Shown: positions 46,781 through 61,957 of the stretch, piece after piece | How positions within the stretch are numbered: position 1 is the first letter of the stretch | Layout of the letters: every line of letters starts with the position of its first letter | From: Anniella stebbinsi | Taxonomy: Eukaryota; Chordata; Lepidosauria; Squamata; Anniellidae | NCBI GenBank assembly: GCA_029215795.1 | Contig: JARDYH010000003.1 | Coordinates: 92,102,609 to 92,166,608 of the forward strand | Direction of reading: 5' to 3' | Length of the DNA stretch: 64,000 nt | Notes under the pieces: model-generated | What the model was told of the DNA's origin: nothing | Database searches by the model: none | Seen by the model: the letters and a program-made list of their open reading frames with translations, nothing else | Program-made: the position numbers and the translations under genes

Positions 46781-48775
46781 CATAGGTGAGCGCACAGGTG
46801 GTTCACCTGGTGCCCAAGCACCACCTAATAAAAAGTCTGGGAAAGGTGCGGCACGGAGAGAAGGGTGGGAAGCAGGCCGTGCGTTGTCCAAAGCTATGGA
46901 AAGTGCACAGATGGCCTACACTATTAGCATGACTAACACACTACTAGCGTAGGCCACCTGCGCACTTTCCGGAGCTTCGGACAACGCACAGCCTGCTTCC
47001 CACCCGCACTTTTCCCAGTATGAAAGGGTCTCTTAATGCTAGAATTAAGAGGCCCTTTCACACTGGGAAAGGTGGGAGGGGGTGGAGGAGGGGGCGGAGG
47101 AGGGGGCAGAGCAGGCCGCGCGTTCTCCAGAGCTCCGGAAAGCGTGGAGATCCCCTAACACCAGTAGCGTGGCTGGGAGGATTCTCCCAGCCACGCTAAT
47201 GGTGTTAGGAGATCTCCACACCTCTAGAGAACATGCAGCCTGCTCTATCCCCCTCCCACCTTTCCCAGTATGAAACAGCCTCTTACTTCAAGTGTTAAGA
47301 GACCCTTTCATACTGGGAAAGGTGCGGGGGGGGGGGAACGGAGCAGTCACAACTTACCTGCTCTCTCCCCCAGTCTCGCGATACTTCAGGATGAGACTTC
47401 TGACATTTCATCCCCATCTCGCGAGACTTGTGGGAGAGGCGGGGTCTGAGTACAAGTGGCAAAAAAGAAGGAGGCAGCAGCAGCAGCAGCAGCAGCGTGG
47501 GCCTGGGGGTAAGTAAGGCAGGGCAGGCGGGCAGCATGGGCAGGCAGAGGGCAGGGCATGTGGGCGGTCGAGCAGCGGGTTGCGGTCGAGCAAGCAAGCG
47601 GTGGGTGAGCAAGTAGCGGGCAGGTCGGGTGGGCAGGCAGCGGGCAGCGCAGGCGGGCTGCTAGCAGCTGAGCAGCAGGAAGCCTAAGGATGAAGGTGCG
47701 AGGGGTGAGGTGGGGGCTCAAACTGCAGACTCAAAGGAGTGGTTTTCTGCTTTGCACACAGAACCTCGGTCTAATCACCAGCCAATATGCTTCACTTTGC
47801 TTTTTTAAGAATGGGTTTCTGCAGAAGCAAACTGCATAACTTTGAATCATTTCACTTGCATGTGTTGTAGATCACAAGCTGAATATGAGCCAACAGTGTG
47901 ATGTGGCTGCAAAAAAAGCTAATGCTATTTTGAGATGCATTAATAGAGTATAGTTTCCAAATTGCATGAGGTACTGACTCCCCTTTATTTGGCACTGGTT
48001 AGGCCTCATCTTGAATATTGCATCCAGTTCTGGGCACAACACTTAAAGAGGGATGCATACAACTTGGAGGCCTAAATCCAATTGCTACTCCTAACTAGAA
48101 TAGACACAGTGAATCAATGGGAACTTGTTAAGTCCACACTTATCTAAGTTTTATTGCTTCAATGTGTTTGCTCTGGTGGGGACTAGCAATTGGACTCGTG
48201 ATCTGATCTGTTTCTGTAATAGCCAGAAATGCAGAATGAGATACTGCTGGACCCAGAGTTCAGCCACCTGAAAATCTGAGTTTTTCTTTTAAAAAAGGAT
48301 TCTAGCCTTTATGGCTGCAAAGATGTCATTGGAAGTGTGTCATAATGCCTGCTGAAATCTCAGCATTTGTAGTCTTTGATGGTGATGTAACCCACTTTTG
48401 TTTTTGAGAGACATGTTTGTAAAATAAACATGGGAAGTGGTGATGTTGTAGTTCTGTCCTTTTCTCCCTTTTTCCAAGCTCTGACTGCATTTCACAACAG
48501 TAATGGTTTAGTTGTAGGATTCAGAGATGCTCGACGATATCATATTTTATTGACTTTCAGATTCTGGTTTACAGTTCAGTAAATCAGATGTGTGACCAAG
48601 GTCACACACCCTTGGGGACGGTTATGTCAGGATGGGCACACATCCTTGGGGGCTGGACATGATGTCCTCCTTTTTGGTTTCCAAAATATGGTCACCCTAG
48701 TTAAATTTACTCCCAAGTTTACCTTAAAAAATCCCTGGGGGCACCACCTAATGAAATGTGCTGCGCACACTTATG
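46781..48775 (+). mobile_element. hAT-like element with captured promoter-like core, copy B (1995 bp)
   Basis: Flanked by exact TATACAGG on both sides (46773-46780 and 48776-48783). Ends CATAGGTGAGCGCACAG and the complement of CATAAGTGTGCGCAGC. 46781 to about 47832 is an inverted copy of 41095-42097. Left to right: four hairpins (46863-47004, 47002-47077, 47108-47244, 47251-47330); a CpG-rich core with TCTCGCGATA (47374-47383) and TCTCGCGAGA (47417-47426); a minus-strand donor at 47353-47357; a (CAG)n run; and a + strand donor (GGG|GTAAGT, GT at 47509). A CR1 slice lies at 47864-48071 and a TAGGGTGACC-type scrap at about 48655-48700. No transposase frame. The interior right of 47832 differs from copy A. 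Confidence 0.88.
47864..48071 (+). pseudogene. Internal CR1 slice inside hAT-like copy B
   Basis: Matches the CR1 thumb region (complement of about 12770-12985): 'gatcacaagctgaatatgagcc', 'aagctaatgctattttgag', 'ggcctcatcttgaatattgc'. It lacks both the upstream RT and the CR1 3' end, so it did not arrive here as an ordinary 3'-anchored CR1 insertion. Confidence 0.8.
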
Positions 48776-49510
48776 TATACAGGATCAAGTTATAGCCACC
48801 AAGAACTACCAAAAATGCATCATAAAAGATAACAGTGTAACAACAGACCTATGCAGGAAATGCCATCAATTCCAAGAAACAATAGACCATATAACAGGAG
48901 GATGTACCATTCTGGCAGGAATGGACTATACGGACAGACACAATACAGGTGCAAAAATAATTCACCAACAACTGGCCATCAAATCCAACCTTATCAAACA
49001 ACCTACACCATACTATACATACTCACCCGAAACAATCTTGGAAAATGCAGATCATAAAATATAATGGGACAGAACAATTCATACCGACAAGACAATACCC
49101 TGCAACCGACCAGACATAACGGTCATAGACAAAAAAGGAAAACATACATACATACCTCATCGACGTAGCAATACTGAATGACAAAAATGTTGTTGAAAAG
49201 GAAGAAGAAAAGAGAGAGAAATATACACCACTGGCCATGGAAGTCAAAGAACTATGGCAACAGGAAAAGGTCACAATTATCCCGTTAGTTACCTCAGTCA
49301 CCGGCATCACATCAAAAAATTATACTGAAGACCTTCCGAAACTAAGCCTACCAAAATACATCCACACCAATATCCAGAAAGTAGTCATACTTAAAACATG
49401 CTCAATTGTCAGGAAATTCCTGAACCTGTAAAAGACAGCATGACTGGGCAAAGCCCGTCATGTCTGTCTAGAAAAACTGCCACAAGCGAGAAAGAGATAC
49501 CTTAATAATA
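48776..49510 (+). pseudogene. R4-like LINE ORF C-terminus (zinc knuckle, REL endonuclease), right part
   Basis: After the insertion the frame continues 'IQDQVIATKNYQK'. Then comes a CCHC knuckle (CRKC … HITGGC, spacing C-x2-C-x7-H-x4-C; about 48850-48910), followed after a frameshift by 'NRPDITVIDKK' (about 49095-49130). The last is the PD…D.K signature of the restriction-enzyme-like endonuclease that nicks target DNA in R2/R4-type LINEs. A further shift leads to 'LIDVAILND' and the C-terminus 'SIVRKFLNL' with a stop at 49429-49431. A short UTR with a (TAA)n-type tail ends near 49510. At least two frameshifts make it dead. R4 clade is inferred from the domain order; R2-like elements are the alternative. 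Confidence 0.8.
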
Positions 49511-49605
49511 ATAGGTTGTTGAATCGTGGGGAATGGAGGGATACGGAAAGGAAAGGAAGGTTCTGGGATTTAGTGTGGGGGATCATTGCCCTCCTCATCC
49601 TGTAT
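49511..49605. other. Spacer
   Basis: Nothing recognised between the LINE tail and the next MITE. Confidence 0.3.
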
Positions 49606-49712
49606 TAGGAGCTCCCTCAATCCAGATGTTTTAGCCCACAACTCCCATCATCCTTCACCATTGGCTATGGCTGATGGGATTTGCTGGCCAAAACATTGGA
49701 GGGCCACATATC
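49606..49712. mobile_element. Short hAT-like MITE, diverged
   Basis: 'caatccagatgttttagcc', 'cacaactcccatcatcc' on the left and 'gctgatgggatttgctgg', 'ccaaaacattggaggg' on the right. Confidence 0.65.
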
Positions 49713-51804
49713 TGCCAAACCCAATCAATGTGTTTCACATAATAAGTGATGAAAATGCATGTGTGACCTTGCTCTGTTGGTCTTTTGGAATATTTGAATA
49801 TTTGGGGGGTGGGGAGGCGGAGAGGATCCACTCACACTACAGGATTAGCTTGAAACCTTCTCATTCTATCTACGGTGGCTAAAATACATTGATACATTGC
49901 ATTCCTACTATTAAAAACAGTGCAATCCACTTAAAATTAGTGCAGAATATTGTAGACTATGAATTTTCTTGTGACTGGAATTGTGAATGGCTCCCAAGCA
50001 GTTCAGGAGATAGATCCTGTTGTTTCAGAGACCACTTCTGGTATGTTATAACTTGATGCCCATTGCTATAATAATTTCTAAATTTTCTGAAAGGAACAAT
50101 TTTGTTGGAGCCAGACTGTTGAGACATGCCTGTTGACTCCTCCTCCTTTGAGACCAGCTAGATAACAGCCACGCATTTTATTTCAGATTTCCTATCTGAA
50201 GCTGCTACATCTGACACTAGTTTTTCCTTGCATTGGTCCAAAGGGATGTGACCAGCAACAGTGATCGTATCTGGGATAGAAGTACATAAAGCTTACTGAG
50301 CAGTCTGTACTGAGCAGAGCTCTCTCTTTTTTAAAAAGCATTCCACTTGTCCATGGTGTTTTGGCTCTGGTAGGAATCACTGGATTCTGCAGGCTCTAGA
50401 GCAATTATTATATGTCAAACTGCCCTGTGCAAAAATCTGGAGGGCTGACTACCCTTGTATTATTGCAATACATCTAAACTCATCTGGGAAACAAACATCC
50501 ATATACATGCTGCTAAGCATACCGACTTCACATTCAGAATGGCAGCTAAAATCCAGTCTAACCCTCTTGTTTTCAATGAACAGGCCAATATAGTATGTGT
50601 CACAAGAGAACCTTGATTAAAGGTGCTTCCAGATGAGGCTTTTGTCTTGGAAACACCCTTCCTCAAACACAGGAACGTATGTGGTTACAGGCAACTTTGT
50701 TGTTCATTTGTAACTTTCCCGTGCATTTTCACAGCTTCTTCCGCCTTATTTGTTTACCACAAAAATCCATTAAGGAGGAAACGGAGGAATTGGGGTACAA
50801 TGTTTTGATCAGTAGCCTTCAGTCTGGAAGTCACCATAAGTGCCCCAGAAAGGAAAATACCTTTAAGACATTTTACTTCCATCCAGTAGAGAGCAGTGTT
50901 AGACAAGATCACAGGGTAGCCAACACCAATACTTTAATAAAGTAGTCTAAGAGGTATGAATTTGTAAACAGATAGGTGTGCAGCCTTCTCCTACAAAAGC
51001 TGGAGTTACTGATCTTGGTAATACAAACTGAAATCAAAGCTATAGGGAATATCACACATCTTATAAATAATGAATTTGGAGTCTGCAGACTTCAAGCTCG
51101 CATAGTGCTTTCTTACATGTGCGTGAACTTTCATCCTATGTACTCGGATTCTTTGGAAGAAGAAAAGTTTTGCGGTTTCCAGAATCTTCCTTGTGACTCA
51201 CTCAGATCAGACTGAAGATGTGCCTAAACTATTTGCTCTGTTGCAAACCTGAGTAATATGTCTTGACTATGCAAATTGACATTTCTCCTCCTCCTCTAAC
51301 AAACATCTCCTTTTTCTCTTAATCCCCCAGATTAGGTGAAGACCAAGGATAGATCTTGCTCTGTTTGTATGGTATGTAAGCAAGACCAGGGAGAGGCAAA
51401 TGAAAGAGTGAAGTCGTGAATTTATAATGGTTTGTACTTAGACTTTCTGTAATTGTTTTAATTCCATTAAGTGTTTTTGAATCATGTGATTTTTTTCTAT
51501 TTAAAAATCCCTTCTTCTAATTACATTTGAAATCGATCTTTTGCATTGTGAGTGCCATAGCCAACACCACCGTCTTACCTGGGTAGCTGCAGCGACACAG
51601 GGTGTAAGGCATCGGGGTCTACAATTAAGGACTCTAGAAACTGGACCAATGTGCCTTACTTGCTGTGTCACTCTGGTGGCCAACCACAGGAAGGAGCTGC
51701 TGGAGTGGTCCCTGTTGTTCTTCAATGCACATGAATGTCACAGCCAGTTAAATTCAACGGGACTGGCACACTCTTCTATAGAGACATGTAGCTGTTGCAA
51801 CCTA
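49713..51804. other. Unannotated intergenic DNA
   Basis: No gene or repeat family recognised. 51540-51720 holds a fold-back: 'acctgggtagctgcagcgac', 'acagggtgtaaggcat' is followed by diverged inverted phrases, and the frames there mirror one another on the two strands. Confidence 0.35.
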
Positions 51805-52159
51805 GGCCCCCTCCACAAGGATGCGCTTTTGCGCCCGGTTCCGCGATTATGCGCATTATCGCGGAGGCGCTTTTACTCCTAATCCCTCTGCACGGGAGGC
51901 GGCGAGAGGCGGCGAAGCGCATTAATTCATGTCCAAAAAGCGCTTTACAAGCAGTTAATGCGCGTAATCGCTTGTTCACACCGCGAAAATGCGCTTTAAC
52001 GGCCGGAGCAAAATAAAAGTCGCTATTTAACGCGCGTTCGAAAATGCGCATTATCGGGGAGATAACGCGCCTGTACGCCCGTTTTGCGCTCCGTGCTTGT
52101 GGAGGTAATTTTTTTAATGAGCCTTCAAGGCTCATTAAACGTCTCGTGTGGAGGAGGCC
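51805..52159 (+). mobile_element. 355-bp MITE family, copy 6 (CpG-richest)
   Basis: Begins GGCCCCCTCCACAAGGATGC and ends 'cgtgtggaggaggcc'. It has 'cgattatgcgcattatcgcg' and 'gaaaatgcgcattatcgggg'. It keeps the most CpGs of the six copies. The minus-strand frame at 51776-52135 is open but has no transposase features. Confidence 0.8.
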
Positions 52160-52379
52160 TTTGAGTGGTTTGACGCAATATTAGTACAGCAGGTAGCATC
52201 CTGGGTTTGACAAACAGGGACAAGTCAGGAAGTATGGTACCTATTAGCTGCATTCTTATTAGGCATAACATGTTGGGCTGATAGAATTAGGTCCTTAGCG
52301 GATAAGTTGCTCTTTTAGGAGGATATGCCAAATTCTGCATACACCACATCCTTGGGTGTTGTTGGATGAGCATGGCTGT
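52160..52379. other. Unannotated DNA
   Basis: Nothing recognised. Confidence 0.3.
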
Positions 52380-52565
52380 TGCTGACAGGATAGAACAAAC
52401 TACTTTATACTGAGGCCATCCCACTTGTAGTAGCTTCCCAAGGACTGCCGCACAGGTCTTTTCAAGCCTGGCTTCCTAAGTTCCTTCAACTGGAGATGCC
52501 AGGATTGAATCTGAGGTCTTACAGCGGCATGTGATGCATATACTCTACCACTGAGTTCTCCATGT
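52380..52565 (-). repeat. tRNA-derived SINE fragment, antisense
   Basis: Read on the minus strand, 'gaactcagtggtagagtat' resembles a tRNA A box and 'cagattcaatcctggc' a B box (RNA polymerase III internal promoter). It is followed by a tail with 'tactgag' near 52409. It is diverged, so probably inactive. Confidence 0.6.
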
Positions 52566-52789
52566 TGTTGCGGTAGCAGTGTGGATCTCTGCCGCTTTGC
52601 CCACAGACATGTCTTGAGATGACTCATGCCACCGATTGTGATATTGCACTGGTGTAGCAGTCATTGTATCACAGTTGTTTGCCCTTGCAGTTGTGAATCC
52701 AAGCAAATACTCTGGGAAACCACTTTGTAGTGAGTCTGACAGTGTAGCTCACTATTGACTACTCTGGCAAGAAGGTCTTAGGGAGAGGT

Positions 52790-52895
52790 TTTATTGCATC
52801 ACTTGCTTCTTGGTCCTTTTAACTAAAGATGTCTCCGATTGAACCTGGTTCCTTTGCATGCAAAGCATGTATTTTACCACTGAGCTACTTGCAGT
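52790..52895 (-). repeat. tRNA-derived SINE fragment, antisense, second copy
   Basis: The minus strand has 'agtagctcagtggtaaaat', 'tgcatgcaaag' and 'aaccaggttcaatcgg', again A-box and B-box like. It lies 230 bp from the first copy, in the same orientation. Confidence 0.6.
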
Positions 52896-54631
52896 TGAAT
52901 GTGTGAAGTGACTCAATTGAAAAATGTTGTGGTTAGGAAGATACGGAAGTTCTGCATCTGGTGTTTGATCAATGAATACTGTTTCGCACTTGTAAGTGAT
53001 CAAATAATGAACATGCATATATAAACCAGGCTTTCCTTGGAACTGATCTGACAACATTGTCAGCTTGTGATGAATCTTGAAATTCTGAAAGCTTTAGTAC
53101 TTAGGGTGTGACATTGCCCCAAAATAAGTACACTACATTTCAATGCGAAAATGTGCTTTCTAGGTTTTAGAAAAGTGTTTATTTTGCAAGGCTGATAGAT
53201 CTAGGCACCAAATAAAGGGGAAGACTTTAGTTTTGACTCTGACATTAGATGAATGCTATGGAAGAGGCCTTAGTGCTTTTTTATTTCCCTTTCATCTATA
53301 ATAAAAGAGGATGTGTGTCTGTCAGTGCAATAGTGCTAAGAATATGAAACCTAGACACCAGAAACTTGCGATGCATACTATGGGGACCCTGGGAAGTGTC
53401 CCTAGTGGTAAAAATTAATTTAAATGTATCTGTGTGTTTGAAGACTGCAGTGACAACTTCTGTCACTAGATAGCAGACATATCTAACCATTGGATAACTT
53501 TGCAGTCCATATAGTCTGGAGCCAGGAGTGATTAGTAGGCTGAAGGACACAGTTATATAGCTTCCCCTTCCCAACTGCTTTGGGGCAACCCCTCCCCCTC
53601 AGGGAATGGAGGGGGCAGGCTCATCCCTCAGGCGGCTACAGAGGTACACTATGGCAGGCATCATTCCTAGGGATGCCAGCAGACATGGTTTCACTCACAA
53701 GGACTATTCCAACCTATGTGAACCCAGGCCCATTTGCTAGTATACTAAGATCACCCCTATTAGTTTGCTCACTGCCCTACTAAGAATGCCCTTTATACTT
53801 AAATTAAAATAACGTCCTTTCAGTGATAACAATCCAAAACATTTCTCTTAATGCTGAACTCATATACCTGCACCAACCTAATACCAGTGGTATATCCTGT
53901 CCAAACACAATAGAGAGTGGAAGCTTCATCAGAATAATAGCTTTGCTAAACCCATTTTCACTACTTTAAATAATAAAAAAATCAACAAAACCTTCCAAGA
54001 AATAAAAAAAACAAAGGTTTTGTAAAATGGCAAGGTATTGCTGCTGGAGCAGGGAGCGGTGTGTGCCAGCCACATTTTTAAGGCTAGATGCATGACCCTG
54101 GACTTACGTGGTACAGCAGAGGAACATTGACCCCTAGTAAGTAAATAAATGAAAACAGAACTTCAAAACAAAAAATATCCCTCCCCAAATGGCAAAGGTA
54201 TATTTAGAGAGTTGTTACTGGCCCCTATGATCCACAGACATTATACAGTACTAGGCACCCTGTGTACTTTGTGCTACCAAATCCTACACAGCACTCATCT
54301 CTGCAAAGGATATGCTGGTTTGGGTGGTGTGGCGTCTACTTTATTCCAGGACAAAATATTGTAGATTGAGAGTTGGGAAAATGTGGTACCTTCACAACAC
54401 CATTGTTGAAATAAGAAAAGATGTTTGGCTCTTCTGCAGCAAATGAAGTATGAGAGAAAATAATTTTATGAGAGAAAATAAAATTTATGGTATGAGAGAA
54501 AATAATAATCCGGGAAGCCATTTTCTATTAACTACCGGAAGCATGTGTTAGAGATTAATAATTTTGGTGTGTTGATCTACTTACATGAGCAGCACCAGGC
54601 TTCAAACCTTCTTGAAAGTCTTATTCTAAAC
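52896..54631. other. Unannotated intergenic DNA
   Basis: No gene or repeat family recognised. 54425-54510 has a triple 'tatgagagaaaata' repeat. Confidence 0.35.
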
Positions 54632-54750
54632 CATGGGTGGGCAACTTGTGGCCCTACAGTTGTTTGGGCCTACAACTTCCGTCATGCTGGCTAGTGCTGA
54701 CGGGAACTGTAGGCCAAAAAATCCTGGAGGTTACAAATTGCCCACCCCTG
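54632..54750. mobile_element. Short hAT MITE
   Basis: Ends CATGGGTGGGCAACTTG and 'aaattgcccacccctg'. Flanks TTCTAAAC/CTCTAAAT match at 6 of 8 positions. It has the central 'gggcctacaactt' and 'aactgtaggcc' arms. Confidence 0.75.
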
Positions 54751-55776
54751 CTCTAAATCCTGGAAGCTATTCTAAATTTTAAGATGTAGGGATTGCTGTG
54801 ACTACAGTAAATAAGGTAAATGCAGCTGGGAGCACCATCTTCTCTATGCAGCTTTCACGTGCAACAGAAAATCTCAATGAAAACACAGTGAGAACTTGGG
54901 TATTGAAACATGCGTGTCTTATATGGCTACTATAAACCCCACTTGATTCCTAATCTCAGATGTACTCACTGGCTATAATCTCTATGCTGAGGGAAAAGAT
55001 TATCTGTATATGCTCAAAGGCACTCTGTTCACACATTCCTGTCGCTGAGCTCATGCTCCAGAGCTAAATCCTAGTGAACTTGGATTAACTGTCCCAGTTC
55101 TTAACAGAATAACCAACATTGGGTTCCAAAGTATTAGCATCTGCAAGTGGCGCCAGGGAGCAAAGCCTGAGCCATCAGAGAAGGAGATCAAAGCAGAGCA
55201 TGGTGGACGAGGAAAGGAGTCAGATTGTAGTCTAGTGCATCTGCACAGGATCATGTATGGAACCTGGTAGTGAAATCTGCCAGGCTTGTGAGAACTTGAC
55301 TGGCTTTTCATTTCACAGTGTTTTGTTCATCACCTGTCCTAACCTTGGTTTACTAGCTGGATCAATAAAATAACGGACCGTTGACCTTTGTTTTTAGGTT
55401 ACCATGGTCACACTAACTATTAAGAGGAACGCAGCGGAGTCTTATTTTGTCAATTGCATCTACTTATACTTGTCCTGAAGTTCTCTTTTCTGTGACATTT
55501 TATTTTGAAATAAAGTAAAAAGAAATAAACACACACACACACCTGCACACCCAAAGTAACTTTGGCTGTCCTGATCATGTAAAGGCAATGGTATTCTCCA
55601 TGATCTCTCTCTTTCAAACCGGGTAACATCTTGAAACACCAACAAAAAAAAAAAAGAAAAGTTACTTTCATTACAGTTCTCTTTCACAAAACTATTAAGC
55701 ATCTCAGAATCTATACTACGGAGGCCTAAGGGAGGGGGGGAAAGGTAGATGTCTAGCAGGATTAATGTATGTTGAC
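54751..55776. other. Unannotated DNA upstream of the CpG island
   Basis: No gene supported. 55543-55629 on the minus strand has an Ig-like end motif behind a polypyrimidine tract (see findings). A C-run lies at 55777-55793. Confidence 0.35.
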
Positions 55777-55789
55777 ACCCCCCCCCCCC

Positions 55790-60439
<4,650 letters not shown>

Positions 60440-60819
60440 ATGGCAAGGGTCTCCAAACATTTTGGAGTAGTGGGCACATTTGGAATTTTGAGAGAATGTT
60501 GTGAGTGTTCTCACAAAATGGTTGCCATATGGGGGCTTGCCCATTCACAATATGGCTCCCACAGTGGGTGTGACTGATCACAAAACATTCATTTCCCAGA
60601 AGGCAAAGTGGTGAGACTAAAAGAAAAATAACTGCCCCAAGAACCTACATGCAAGGCAGAGTTGGGTCTTGGCTCCAAAACACAAAACCCACTATTTTGA
60701 ACACAAAGAAAGACGGCACTGGAGGGCAGAACTTCACTAGGAGGTATTATGGAGGTAGTGGAGTATTTGTATAGAGCAGCTAGACTTAATTTTATAGGTG
60801 AAAGCAATTACTAAGAAAA
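60440..60819. repeat. Unclassified interspersed repeat
   Basis: 'gtctccaaacattttggag', 'gtgggcacatttggaattt' and 'aaaatggttgccatatggg' resemble a dispersed squamate repeat, but no second copy is in the window, so this is only a recognition from general knowledge. Confidence 0.35.
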
Positions 60820-61035
60820 GCTTGTTCAGACGACACACTAAGCCATGATTAGACCGCTAATCCTTTTGCAGTAAATGGCTAGAGAACATGTTTAAACTGT
60901 GGTTATGTAGCCACCATGGTTAGGAATGGTTCACACAACAAGCTAAATCATGGTTCATACAACACGCTAAGCCATAATGTTTAGCTCAAAATGTTTAACC
61001 ACCATAGCATAGCATGTCGTCTGAACAGGGTCGTT
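60820..61035. mobile_element. Fold-back MITE with GTTCAGACGACA ends
   Basis: Begins TTGTTCAGACGACACAC and ends 'catgtcgtctgaacaggg', a terminal inverted repeat of about 13 bp. Internal 'taagccatgatt', 'gctaaatcatggtt' and 'accatagc' units fold back. Non-coding. Confidence 0.75.
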
Positions 61036-61474
61036 ATGTTTATGTTATGCAATAACTATTTTAATCCATTTTAAGCATGGCTGGGTGGGGAATGCTGGGA
61101 GTAGTAGGACTTTTTCTGTCTAAACATGCATAGGATTGCGCCCTTAATTAATGTTAATTCAGGGTTGTGTGGACTCTGCTAGTTTGTTTACAATATTCTG
61201 TTCAAGATAATCCAGTTTCTGTACCATAGAAAATTGAATTCTGTGACCTGTATAAATTATGTAAATTAAATCTGCATTCTATTATTTAGAATAGTTTATT
61301 CTGTACTGAGTACAATTTTGCCTCATCCTGGCTTTTCTAGTCACAGGAAGAGGCAAGATCTATCCAGGGAACTAATAAGCTATGCAGAAAAACATTCATC
61401 CACCCTTCAGGCTTCTGAGATTTTGCCACACGTTGCCTTCACATTTTCAAATATATCTTTTCTGTCATGAGGGC
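61036..61474. other. Unannotated intronic DNA
   Basis: Only a short repeat scrap (61108-61145, similar to 43905-43945). No exon seen. Confidence 0.35.
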
Positions 61475-61957
61475 TAGAAACATTTTTTTAAAAAATGAAA
61501 ACAAAAACTCTCAGGAAGCAATATTCCGCATCCTATACCAAACTCTATGCTTTGACTGTGCTCATTGGAAAAGTGGCATATGAGGCAGGCGACTACCAGG
61601 AAAAGGCCCTTTTCTACTATGGCATCCTGATTGTGGAATGAGTTTCCTGGAGAGGTTCGCCTGGCACCTACATTGTGCACTTTCTGGTGCTAGAAGAAGA
61701 ACTTTTTATTTCCCCAGGAATTTTTAGCATTTCAGCATTCCCAGTTTTTTAGCTCTGCTGTTTTAAATCTGCTATTGCATTTTAAACCTTTGCACTGCCA
61801 CTAGGTTTAACTTTGTTGCACTTTTATACTGTAGTTTAAGTTATTATATTTTATATTGCGTTTTATGCTGTATTTTGTGGTTTTAATTTTTGTGAACCAC
61901 CCAGAGAGCTTTGGCTATTGGATGGACTAGAGATGTAATAAATAAATAAATAAATGT
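61475..61957 (+). repeat. L2-clade LINE 3' end, sense to CAMK1D
   Basis: Contains 'aggaaaaggcccttttct', a T-rich 3' UTR, 'gaaccacccagagagctt', 'tggctattggatgg' and a (TAAA)n tail. Compare 39155-39438. No coding part. Confidence 0.75.

Noticed and set aside
40822..48775. One giant 8-kb transposon with 1-kb terminal inverted repeats
   Set aside because: Each inverted copy has its own terminal motifs and its own different 8-bp duplication (CCAGATAC and TATACAGG), so they are two independent insertions.
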